DNA from: Oscillospiraceae bacterium
GTDB taxonomy: Bacteria > Bacillota_A > Clostridia > Oscillospirales > Oscillospiraceae
DNA: 15,245 bases
Assembly: GCA_015068055.1 (NCBI GenBank)
Contig: SVLG01000050.1
Location: 1-15,245 of the forward strand
Direction of reading: 5' to 3'
Part shown: in pieces, positions 1 to 5,730 of the stretch
Layout of the letters: each line of letters opens with the position of its first letter
Numbering within the stretch: the first letter of the stretch is position 1
Notes under the pieces: generated by a model
The model's database searches: none
The model's input: the letters and a program-made list of their open reading frames with translations, nothing else
What the model was told of the DNA's origin: nothing
Translations under genes and position numbers: made by a program

Positions 1-234
1 CGCGCCAAGGAGATCGCTCCTCTCGCTGAGAAGATGATCACCCTCGGCAAGCAGGGTGGCCTCGCCAACTATCGTCAGGCCATGGCTTTCATCACCCGTG
101 AGGATGTCGCCAAGCGTCTGTTCGATGAGGTCGCTCCCAAGTACGCCGAGCGCAACGGCGGCTACACCCGCATCATCCGCATTGGTCCCCGCCGGGGCGA
201 CGCGGCTGAGATGGCCATCATCGAGCTGGTGTAA
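1..234 (+). CDS. rplQ: Ribosomal protein bL17, C-terminal part (gene starts before the window)
   Basis: The first 77 codons in frame 1 encode the C-terminal part of large-subunit ribosomal protein L17 and end at TAA 232-234. The recognisable family features are the [12 protein letters not shown] helix, the [18 protein letters not shown] segment and the closing [18 protein letters not shown]17 lies near the polypeptide exit tunnel of the 50S subunit. In Firmicutes it is normally the last gene of the long ribosomal protein cluster after rpoA. The strong terminator directly downstream agrees with this being the end of that operon. The 5' end is cut off by the window edge, so start and SD cannot be seen. 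Confidence 0.96.
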   Translation, partial: RAKEIAPLAEKMITLGKQGGLANYRQAMAFITREDVAKRLFDEVAPKYAERNGGYTRIIRIGPRRGDAAEMAIIELV

Positions 235-252
235 TCGGTCTGCTAAAATGCA

Positions 253-290
253 AAAAGCGGTGCATACATTTGTATGCACCGCCTTTTTTT
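253..290 (+). terminator. Intrinsic terminator of the rplQ operon
   Basis: An 11-bp perfect stem (257-267 with 272-282, GCGGTGCATAC arm) has a 4-nt loop and is followed by seven T residues (284-290). It starts about 20 bases after the rplQ stop codon, and the A-run before the left arm also pairs with the T-run. It separates the ribosomal operon from the alcohol dehydrogenase gene. Confidence 0.93.
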
Positions 291-327
291 GCGCAAACTA
301 CCCCTGATAATTAAGGAGGTAGTGCCA

Positions 328-1383
328 ATGAAAGCTTTTGCCATGCTTCGTATTGGCGAAGTGGGCTGGATAGAAAAGGAAAGACCAGACTGCGGCGAGC
401 TGGATGCCATTGTACGTCCGCTGGCTGTTTCACCCTGTACGTCCGACATCCACACGGTTTGGGAAGGGGCCATCGGGGAGCGAAGGAACATGGTTCTTGG
501 CCATGAGGCCGTAGGTGAGGTGGTCGAGGTGGGCAAACTTGTCAGGGATTTCAAGCCCGGGGACAAGGTCATTGTCCCCGCCATCACTCCGGACTGGGGA
601 AGCGTGGAAGCGCAGAGAGGCTATGCCATGCACTCCGGGGGTATGCTCTCCGGCTGGAAGTTCTCCAACTTCAAGGATGGTGTGTTTGCTGAGTACTTTC
701 ATGTGAACGAGGCGGACGCTAATCTGGCCCACATGCCCGATGGCATGTGCTATGAGGACGCAGCCATGCTCTGTGATATGACGCCCACCGGCTTTCATGG
801 CGCGGAGCTCGCCAAGGTCCATCTGGGAGACAGCGTTTGCGTTGTGGGTATCGGCCCCGTCGGTCTGATGTCTGTAGCGGCCGCGCGGCTGCGGGGGGCC
901 GCCGAGCTGTTTGCCGTGGGCAGCCGACCGGACTGCGCTGCGCTGGCCCGTGACTTCGGCGCCACCGACATCATCAATTACAAAGAGGGCAGCATCATTG
1001 AGCAGATCATGGACAAGACCAACGGCAAGGGCGTGGATAAAGTCATCGTTGCCGGCGGTGACCACCGCACCTTCATTGACGCCGTCACCATCTGCAAGCC
1101 CGGCGGCCGCATCGGCAATGTAAACTATCTGGGCAGCGGTGAGCATATTCTCATTCCTCGCGAAGCCTGGGGCTGCGGCATGGGGCATAAAACCATCGCC
1201 GGAGGGCTCATGCCCGGCGGCAGACTGCGGATGGAAAAGCTGGCCGCGCTGATCACCACCGGCCGCATTCGGCCCGGTAAGCTGATCAGTCATCGCTTCC
1301 AGGGGTTCAATCACATGGAAGAAGCGCTGATGCTTATGAAGGACAAGCCCAGAGATCTCATAAAGCCACTGGTAATACTATAA
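328..1383 (+). CDS. adh: NADP-dependent secondary alcohol dehydrogenase (zinc type)
   Basis: This 351-residue protein matches the Clostridium beijerinckii / Thermoanaerobacter brockii secondary alcohol dehydrogenase family in length and along its whole sequence. That family reversibly reduces ketones such as acetone to 2-propanol in the cytoplasm. The catalytic zinc ligands sit at the family positions: Cys37 (SPCTSDIHT), His59 (GHEAVG) and Asp150. The Rossmann nucleotide site is GIGPVG (174-179). The NADP-selecting residues Gly198-Ser199-Arg200 and Tyr218 are all present, so NADPH is the expected cofactor. The loop around residues 92-103 has no cysteines, as in this subfamily, which lacks a structural zinc. 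The ATG at 328 follows AAGGAGG at 313-319, and this start gives the family N terminus MKAFAML; the reading frame is open upstream to 274 but without support. No promoter was found in the 93-base gap after rplQ. The physiological substrate is not shown by the sequence. Confidence 0.95.
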   Translation: MKAFAMLRIGEVGWIEKERPDCGELDAIVRPLAVSPCTSDIHTVWEGAIGERRNMVLGHEAVGEVVEVGKLVRDFKPGDKVIVPAITPDWGSVEAQRGYAMHSGGMLSGWKFSNFKDGVFAEYFHVNEADANLAHMPDGMCYEDAAMLCDMTPTGFHGAELAKVHLGDSVCVVGIGPVGLMSVAAARLRGAAELFAVGSRPDCAALARDFGATDIINYKEGSIIEQIMDKTNGKGVDKVIVAGGDHRTFIDAVTICKPGGRIGNVNYLGSGEHILIPREAWGCGMGHKTIAGGLMPGGRLRMEKLAALITTGRIRPGKLISHRFQGFNHMEEALMLMKDKPRDLIKPLVIL

Positions 1384-1413
1384 AAAACGGGAGCAACCGC
1401 TCCCGTTTTTTTT
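1384..1413. terminator. Bidirectional terminator between adh and metI
   Basis: A 7-bp GC-rich stem (CGGGAGC 1388-1394 with 1399-1405, loop AACC) is flanked by an A-run on the left and eight T residues on the right. It can therefore end transcription from both sides. It lies directly after the adh stop codon and touches the metI stop codon on the other strand. Confidence 0.9.
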
Positions 1414-2113
1414 ATTTGAGCCGCTTATCGCAGCGGACGGCCAGCTTCGTGCCGACACTCTGGATGATCTGAACCAGAATGATCAGCAGGATCACCGCCA
1501 GCAGCATCACCAGATACTTATAGCGGTAGTAGCCGTAGTTGATGGCAATTTTGCCAAGACCGCCGCCGCCGATGATCCCGCTCATGGCCGTGTAGCCAAG
1601 AATGGTGGTGACCGCGATGGTGGCATTGGAGATGAGAGAGGGCATGGCCTCCACCAGCATGACGCGGGTGATGATCTGCAGGGGGGAGGCGCCCATGCTC
1701 TGAGCCATCTCAATGGTGTTGGGGTTTACTTCCCGGAGACTGCTTTCCGCAAGACGGGCGATAAAGGGGAAGGCTGCAATGGTCAGCGGCACGATGGATG
1801 CCGTAGTACCCACCGCCGTGCCCACGATCAGGCGGGTAAAGGGGAAAACAAGGATCATCAAAATCAGGAAGGGTACGGAGCGGAGCAGATTGATAACCGT
1901 ATTCAATGCCTGCAGCAGCCCCGCGGGGAGGGGGAGAAGACCGTCCTTTTCGCCGACGACCAGAAGCACGCCCAGGGGCAGACCAAGCAGAATGGCAAAG
2001 GCGGTGGCCGCAAAGGTCACATATACGGTTTCCCACAGAGCCAGTGCAAACTGGGTCTGCAAAATCTCCACAGTCTCCTGTATGGACTCGGGAGAGAAGA
2101 TACCATTAAACAC
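1412..2113 (-). CDS. metI: Methionine ABC transporter permease MetI
   Basis: This 233-residue integral membrane protein is the permease of a MetNIQ-type methionine importer. It has a hydrophilic N terminus, then five or so hydrophobic segments (for example around residues 25-50, 80-105 and the C-terminal LVMLLAVILLIILV). The BPD-transport loop that docks on the ATPase is present (EMAQSMGASPLQIITRVML). Start is GTG at 2113, preceded by GAGGAGG nine bases upstream inside the end of metN. The two genes overlap by eight bases, which suggests translational coupling. It is the last gene of metQ-metN-metI and ends at the bidirectional terminator. No in-frame ATG lies near the start. Confidence 0.94.
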   Translation of the reverse strand: MFNGIFSPESIQETVEILQTQFALALWETVYVTFAATAFAILLGLPLGVLLVVGEKDGLLPLPAGLLQALNTVINLLRSVPFLILMILVFPFTRLIVGTAVGTTASIVPLTIAAFPFIARLAESSLREVNPNTIEMAQSMGASPLQIITRVMLVEAMPSLISNATIAVTTILGYTAMSGIIGGGGLGKIAINYGYYRYKYLVMLLAVILLIILVQIIQSVGTKLAVRCDKRLK

Positions 2114-3119
2114 GGACGTCCACCTCCTCTGCGGTAATGTCGCCGTCCGCCGTCAGATAGGCAATGGCGCGCTCCACGTTGTTGTTTTCATCCGCCACGC
2201 TAAGCAGCATGGAGCCGTAGGCCCTGCCGCCGATGCCGCGGGTGGAAGCATAGGCAATGTTGGCTGCAATGCCATGTTCCAGCGCCATCCGGGCGATCAT
2301 GGGTGTCTCGGTGGCGTCAGCCCCGTTGAAAACGACGCGGATAAAGCGGACGTTATCCGGGGCAACGATGAGACTTTCCGCACAGCCTTCGGGGAATACC
2401 AGCCGGCGGGCGGCATCGGTTTTGGGATGAGCGAAGATCTCGCTGACCTCGCCCTGCTCCACCACCGTACCGTTTTCCAGAATGGCCACGTGCTTGCAGA
2501 TGCTCTCCACCACGCTCATCTGGTGGGTGATCACGATGACCGTGATGCCCAGGCGTTCGTTGATGCTCCGGATCAGCTCCAGAATGGAGGCGGTGGTCTC
2601 CGGATCAAGGGCGCTGGTGGCTTCGTCACAGAGCAGAACCTTGGGATCGGTAGCCAGCGCACGGGCAATGGCCACGCGCTGCTGCTGGCCGCCGGAAAGC
2701 TGGGCCGGGTAGGCCTGCGCCTTGGTCCGGAGTCCCACCACATCCAGCAGTTCCAGCGCCTTCTTCTCCGCCTCCGCCTTCTTCATGCCCGCCAGCAGGA
2801 GAGGAAAGCAGACGTTTGCAAGGCAATTCTTCTGCATCAGCAGATTGAAGCCCTGGAAAATCATGGTGATGTCCCGGCGTTTGCTGCGCAAAGCGCTCTG
2901 GCTCATGGCACCCAGATCCTCGCCGTCGATGAGAACGGTGCCTTCGCTGGGTCGCTCCAGCATATTGATGCAGCGAACCAACGTGGATTTACCGGCACCG
3001 CTCATGCCGATGATGCCGAAAATATCGCCGTCCGGGATGGTCAGGGAGACGTTCTTCAACGCCTCCACCTGACCGGCTGCCGTGGAAAAGGTTTTCGATA
3101 TGTTTTTCAGTTCGATCAT
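2106..3119 (-). CDS. metN: Methionine ABC transporter ATP-binding protein MetN
   Basis: This 337-residue cytoplasmic ATPase powers the methionine importer. In order it shows Walker A GMSGAGKST (38-46), the Q-loop (Gln89), the signature LSGGQQQR (141-148), Walker B VLLCDE (161-166), the D-loop SALD and the H-loop His199. Residues from about 260 to the end form the C-terminal NIL (ACT-like) domain. In E. coli MetN that domain binds methionine and inhibits the transporter when internal methionine is high, so the same feedback is expected here. ATG 3119 lies six bases after the metQ stop and has no clear SD, so it probably depends on translation of metQ. It overlaps metI by eight bases. Confidence 0.96.
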   Translation of the reverse strand: MIELKNISKTFSTAAGQVEALKNVSLTIPDGDIFGIIGMSGAGKSTLVRCINMLERPSEGTVLIDGEDLGAMSQSALRSKRRDITMIFQGFNLLMQKNCLANVCFPLLLAGMKKAEAEKKALELLDVVGLRTKAQAYPAQLSGGQQQRVAIARALATDPKVLLCDEATSALDPETTASILELIRSINERLGITVIVITHQMSVVESICKHVAILENGTVVEQGEVSEIFAHPKTDAARRLVFPEGCAESLIVAPDNVRFIRVVFNGADATETPMIARMALEHGIAANIAYASTRGIGGRAYGSMLLSVADENNNVERAIAYLTADGDITAEEVDVRV

Positions 3120-3125
3120 GATCGA

Positions 3126-3965
3126 TTACTTGAGGGCGTCAAGATTAGCCTGCTTGCCGCCATAGAGGCCCAGAGGCTCCACATGGACAGCGGAAACGGA
3201 GACGATGTGGGTGCCGTTCTCGGCGTTGAAGTCATCGAGATAGGGTACGTGCTGGAAATAGTTGGCATCCACGGTGCCGTCTTCTACCACGTTGTTGGGA
3301 ACCACGTAGTCACTGTACTCCTGAATGTCCAGGGTGATGTCCTTGGCGGCGAGGATGTCCTTCACGATGGCAAGAATCTCGGCGTGGGGAGTGGGAGAGG
3401 CAGCCACGGAAACGGTCTGGCCGGCCAGAGCCGCGTAATCGATGTCAGCGCTGTAGCCGTCGGTGGGAGCCTCGACAACAGAGACAACGGCGCCGTCGTA
3501 CTTGCCGGTGATGAAATCAGCAACCTGCTGGCTTTCCAGAGCGGCGATAAGAGCGAGGATGATGGGATCCGCTTCGCGGCCTTCCTTAACGGCCAGAATG
3601 TTGGCGTAGGGAGAGGCGCTGCCTTCCATACCCAGAGCATCCTTGGTGGGGTTCAGACCGGCGGAGATGGCATAGTTGGAGTTGATGACGGCGTAGTCCA
3701 CGTCCTGCAGCACGTTGGGCAGCTGGGCGGCTTCCACTTCGTTGAACTCAATACCCTTGGGGTTTTCGGCAATGTCAAGAATGGTGGCGGTGATGCCGGC
3801 ACCGTCCTTAAGCTGAATGTAGCCCAGATCCTGCAGGAGGAGAAGGGCGCGGGCCTCGTTGGTGGTGTCGTTGGGGACAGCGATGGTAATGGCCTTGCTG
3901 CCGCCGCAGGCGGTCAGGGTCAGTGCGAGGGCGATCAGGAGAACGATGGCGATGGTCTTTTTCAT
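3126..3965 (-). CDS. metQ: Methionine-binding lipoprotein MetQ (NlpA family)
   Basis: This 279-residue substrate-binding lipoprotein delivers methionine (or a related sulfur compound) to MetNI at the outer face of the membrane. It has a lipoprotein signal peptide: MKKT, a hydrophobic stretch, then the lipobox LTAC with Cys20 as the lipidated residue. The rest follows the NlpA/MetQ family, with the conserved region around the segment DYAVINSNYA. The start at 3965 is chosen because AAGGAAG lies seven bases upstream. An ATG at 3983 in the same frame lacks an SD, and the SD for 3965 lies within its first codons. It is the first gene of the operon and is preceded by the attenuator and Met/Cys leader ORF. 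Methionine rather than cystine specificity is inferred from family and MetN. Confidence 0.93.
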   Translation of the reverse strand: MKKTIAIVLLIALALTLTACGGSKAITIAVPNDTTNEARALLLLQDLGYIQLKDGAGITATILDIAENPKGIEFNEVEAAQLPNVLQDVDYAVINSNYAISAGLNPTKDALGMEGSASPYANILAVKEGREADPIILALIAALESQQVADFITGKYDGAVVSVVEAPTDGYSADIDYAALAGQTVSVAASPTPHAEILAIVKDILAAKDITLDIQEYSDYVVPNNVVEDGTVDANYFQHVPYLDDFNAENGTHIVSVSAVHVEPLGLYGGKQANLDALK

Positions 3966-4005
3966 GGTCTTGCTTCCTTTCATCTATGTTTTTTTGTTCA
4001 GCTGC

Positions 4006-4045
4006 GAATAAAAATAACCGGGAAGTTCCGACGAACTTCCCGGTT
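4006..4045 (-). terminator. Attenuator terminator in the metQNI leader
   Basis: Read on the minus strand, a perfect 13-bp stem (AACCGGGAAGTTC arm, 4033-4045 pairing with 4016-4028) with a 4-nt loop is followed by ATTTTTATTC. It lies between the promoter and metQ, about 40 bases before the metQ start, so it would stop transcription before the transporter genes. On the plus strand the stem is followed by only three T residues, so it works mainly in the metQ direction. Confidence 0.9.
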
Positions 4046-4106
4046 TAATACGCGGTTTGTTGGCCTTAGCAGGCGGCCCAAGCCAGAGCGGAAGTCATAT
4101 CGGAAC
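4025..4106 (-). promoter_or_regulatory. Predicted antiterminator pairing that excludes the attenuator stem
   Basis: On the minus strand GTTCCGA (4100-4106) can pair with TCGGAAC (4025-4031), and ACTTCC (4090-4095) with GGAAGT (4035-4040). An internal loop of 4 and 3 nt separates the two helices. The 3' partner lies in the left arm, loop and right arm of the terminator hairpin, so both structures cannot form at once. The 5' partner lies in codons 26-31 of the Met/Cys leader ORF and begins 13 bases after Cys codon 21. Pairing is seen in the sequence; the regulatory role is inferred. Confidence 0.72.
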
Positions 4107-4182
4107 GAAGCGCAGCAAAGCACATGCACATGAGGCGCATGCACATGCACATCATCATGATCATGATGCCTGCAAACTTCAT
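4066..4182 (-). CDS. Met/Cys-rich leader peptide of metQNI (38 aa)
   Basis: This 38-codon ORF lies between a consensus promoter and the attenuator. It contains ten Met (positions 1, 7, 9, 10, 11, 13, 15, 18, 20, 29) and five Cys (12, 14, 19, 21, 38); residues 9-15 read MMMCMCM and 18-21 read MCMC. ATG 4182 is preceded by AAGGAAG nine bases upstream and the ORF ends at TAA 4066-4068, 20 bases before the terminator stem. By analogy with trp, his and cysteine leader peptides, ribosomes short of charged tRNA-Met or tRNA-Cys would stall in codons 7-21. That leaves codons 26-31 free to form the antiterminator, so metQNI is transcribed. The peptide itself probably has no other function. Other frames of the same DNA read as His-rich, but they have neither a promoter nor an SD of their own. 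ORF and context are seen; the mechanism is inferred. Confidence 0.82.
   Translation of the reverse strand: MKFAGIMIMMMCMCMRLMCMCFAALRSDMTSALAWAAC
4120..4152 (-). repeat. 12-bp direct repeat encoding Met-Cys-Met-Cys twice
   Basis: The minus-strand block ATGTGCATGTGC occurs at 4141-4152 (codons 11-14) and again at 4120-4131 (codons 18-21), exactly 21 bases apart and therefore in the same frame. Each block is itself a double ATGTGC. This looks like a small tandem duplication that doubled the number of control codons in the leader peptide. Confidence 0.85.
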
Positions 4183-4216
4183 TACGAAAGGCTTCCTTTC
4201 CTTGAAGGTTGTGCAT

Positions 4217-4244
4217 ATTATAGCACCATCTCTGCATAAGTCAA
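4217..4244 (-). promoter_or_regulatory. Sigma-A promoter of the metQNI leader
   Basis: On the minus strand a TTGACT -35 box (4239-4244) and a perfect TATAAT -10 box (4217-4222) are separated by 16 bases. Transcription should start near 4209-4210, about 28 bases before the leader ATG, giving a leader RNA of roughly 245 nt up to metQ. The promoter lies downstream of the abrB terminator, so the operon is independent of abrB. Confidence 0.88.
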
Positions 4245-4264
4245 GGGGGAAGTGAAAAAATAAC

Positions 4265-4312
4265 CTATAAAAGAAACAGGGAGGCCCGAGCGTTGATCGG
4301 GCTCCCTGTTTC
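4265..4312 (-). terminator. Intrinsic terminator of abrB
   Basis: On the minus strand a long stem (4297-4312 with 4273-4289, one bulged base, loop of about 7 nt) is followed by a short T-rich stretch (TTTTATA). The 5' arm begins inside the abrB stop codon. Confidence 0.82.
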
Positions 4313-4553
4313 ATTCGCTTTTCAGCTGCCGCCTGCACTCGGCGCAGACGGGTTTGTTGCGGAAATGAGTCACGCTTTTGCTGCCACCGCAGAAAATACA
4401 GCTGGGCTGGTACTTGCGGAGAATGACGCAGTCCTCTTCCACAAAGACCTCTACCGGGTCGCGTACCTCCAAACCAAGAGCCCGCCGCAAATCCACAGGC
4501 AGCACAACACGGCCCAATTCGTCAATGCGCCGCACGATACCTGTTGATTTCAT
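4311..4553 (-). CDS. abrB: AbrB/SpoVT-family transition-state regulator with a Cys4 C-terminal tail
   Basis: This 80-residue protein begins MKSTGIVRRIDELGRVVLP, the swapped-hairpin AbrB DNA-binding domain (residues 1-50), closely similar to Bacillus AbrB. The C-terminal part differs from Bacillus AbrB: Cys52-x2-Cys55 and Cys70-x2-Cys73 form a possible small zinc ribbon. AbrB proteins are dimeric or tetrameric regulators of the change from growth to stationary phase and sporulation. This one lies next to the divergent spore maturation genes spmAB, and whether it controls them is unknown. ATG 4553 is preceded by GGGGAG six bases upstream. The frame stays open 15 codons further, but those codons run through the promoter spacer region and have no SD. 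Its exact targets cannot be read from the sequence. Confidence 0.9.
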   Translation of the reverse strand: MKSTGIVRRIDELGRVVLPVDLRRALGLEVRDPVEVFVEEDCVILRKYQPSCIFCGGSKSVTHFRNKPVCAECRRQLKSE

Positions 4554-4588
4554 GCTATGCTCCCCGCAAAAATTTTTTAGCAAGACTA

Positions 4589-4617
4589 TAAATACCACTA
4601 TTAAACCCGGATGTCAA
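4589..4617 (-). promoter_or_regulatory. Sigma-A promoter of abrB
   Basis: On the minus strand a perfect TTGACA -35 (4612-4617) and TATTTA -10 (4589-4594) are separated by exactly 17 bases. It lies in the 92-base gap between the divergent abrB and spmA genes. I found no convincing promoter for spmA in the same gap. Confidence 0.82.
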
Positions 4618-4645
4618 GCATATGTTTGCAGGGGAGGGGATGAAA

Positions 4646-5212
4646 ATGGCCATGTCGTATATTTGGGCTGCCCTGGTCAGCGCTTCGCTGCTCTTTACCA
4701 TGTGGACAGACCGTGGAGCTGCCGTCAGCGCAGCGGGGATGAACGCCGCCGTCGAGGCGGTCGGACTGGGACTGAAGCTGCTGGGACCCATCATGCTCTG
4801 GTCCGGGATCATGGAACTGATGCGCCGCAGCGGACTTACCGAAAAACTGGCGGCTCTGCTGTCCCCGTTGCTGCTGCGACTGTTTCCCGACGCTGCCGGG
4901 GACGATGAGTTGCTGGGGGATCTGAGCTGTAATATGAGCGCTAATTTACTGGGGCTTGGCAATGCTGCCACGCCGGCGGGTATCCGGGCGGCCTGCCGAC
5001 TTGCCGATGGGGAGACAGCAGATGACGCTCTTTGCCGACTGGTGGTGCTCAACACGGCCTCGCTGCAGCTTCTGCCCACCACGGTGGCGGCCGTCCGTGC
5101 ATCGTTGGGCGCGGCAGCGCCTTTTGATATTTTACCCGCGGTATGGGTCAGCAGCGCTGTGTCTGTTGCCACAGGACTTCTGACGGCGAAACTGTTTTCC
5201 CGATGGAGCTGA
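4646..5212 (+). CDS. spmA: Spore maturation protein A
   Basis: This 188-residue membrane protein belongs to the SpmA family (nucleoside-recognition/Gate domain). Hydrophobic segments run through most of the protein. The family motif GLGNAATPAG is present, as is the NTASLQLLPTTVAAVRA helix. In Bacillus, SpmA and SpmB are needed for normal dehydration of the spore core and for heat resistance. The start is uncertain among ATG 4622, 4640, 4646 and 4652. GGAGG at 4633-4637 gives an 8-base spacing to 4646, against 2 bases to 4640, so 4646 is preferred. The end overlaps spmB by ten bases, suggesting coupled translation. It is divergent from abrB. Confidence 0.9.
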   Translation: MAMSYIWAALVSASLLFTMWTDRGAAVSAAGMNAAVEAVGLGLKLLGPIMLWSGIMELMRRSGLTEKLAALLSPLLLRLFPDAAGDDELLGDLSCNMSANLLGLGNAATPAGIRAACRLADGETADDALCRLVVLNTASLQLLPTTVAAVRASLGAAAPFDILPAVWVSSAVSVATGLLTAKLFSRWS

Positions 5213-5730
5213 TTTTCCTTTTCATAATGGCGCTGACAGCTGTTTATGCGCTTATACGGGGCGTAAATGTATACGACGCCCTCTGCAGCGGAGCGGCCGA
5301 GGGGATTGCAACCGTTGGCCGCATGCTTCCGGCGCTGGTCTGTCTTCTGCCGGCGGTGGCCATGCTGCGTGAAAGCGGTGCCATGGATGCCTTTACGGTG
5401 CTGCTGCGCCCGTTGACAGAGGGGCTGGGTATACCGGAGGAGACGGCTCTTCTGCTGCTGCTTCGGCCGCTCAGCGGCAGCGCCGCTTTGGCTGCCGGAG
5501 GTGAAATCATGGAAAGCTTTGGCCCAGACAGCCTTATTGGCCGCACCACGGCGGTGATGCTGGGCTCCACCGAAACGACCTTTTATGTGATCAGCGTGTA
5601 TTTTACCGCCGCCGGGGTGAAAAAAAGCCGCCACGCCGTTCCGGCAGCTCTCTGCGCAGATTTCGCAGGCTTTCTGACGGCGGCGTGGGCGGTGCGTTTG
5701 TTTTATTCTTCCAGCTTTGCTTTCCCGTGA
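5203..5730 (+). CDS. spmB: Spore maturation protein B
   Basis: This 175-residue membrane protein is the usual partner of SpmA. Family features are RGVNVYDA near the N terminus, LRPLSGSAALA in the middle and the GSTETTFYVISVYF segment near residue 130. Hydrophobic helices cover most of the rest. ATG 5203 lies inside the last codons of spmA and overlaps it by ten bases, so translation is probably coupled. The frame is open further upstream to 5143, but that part lies inside spmA and does not resemble the family. The 3' end overlaps the convergent homocysteine methyltransferase gene by 28 bases, and no terminator lies between them. Confidence 0.92.
   Translation: MELIFLFIMALTAVYALIRGVNVYDALCSGAAEGIATVGRMLPALVCLLPAVAMLRESGAMDAFTVLLRPLTEGLGIPEETALLLLLRPLSGSAALAAGGEIMESFGPDSLIGRTTAVMLGSTETTFYVISVYFTAAGVKKSRHAVPAALCADFAGFLTAAWAVRLFYSSSFAFP

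Noticed and set aside
301..327. GATAAT at 306-311 as a -10 box for adh
   Set aside because: It would place the transcription start inside the AAGGAGG ribosome-binding site, and no -35 box lies at suitable distance.
3966..3983. ATG 3983 as the start of metQ
   Set aside because: It has no SD, and the AAGGAAG that serves the next ATG lies within its first codons; the later start gives a standard lipoprotein signal.
1713..4133. Open frame of 806 codons on the plus strand opposite metI-metN-metQ
   Set aside because: It is antisense to three certain genes and runs through their boundaries; its composition is low-complexity and it has no SD.
4016..4210. SAM riboswitch or T-box in the metQNI leader
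   Set aside because: I see no T-box-like GGGTGG..ACCGCG motif and no multi-helix S-box core. The space is filled by the leader ORF and the attenuator.
3998..4239. His-rich reading frames over the met leader (HAHEAHAHAHHHDHD on plus, HHDHDDVHVHAPHVHV on minus), suggesting a metal-binding peptide
   Set aside because: The repeat of ATG/TGC codons reads as His/Val/Asp or His/Ala in other frames. Only the Met/Cys frame has a well-placed SD behind the promoter and sits correctly before the attenuator.
4597..4632. Sigma-E-like promoter (CATATGTT at 4619-4626) for spmAB
   Set aside because: The start point would fall on the SD at 4633, leaving no leader, and the -35 part is poor.
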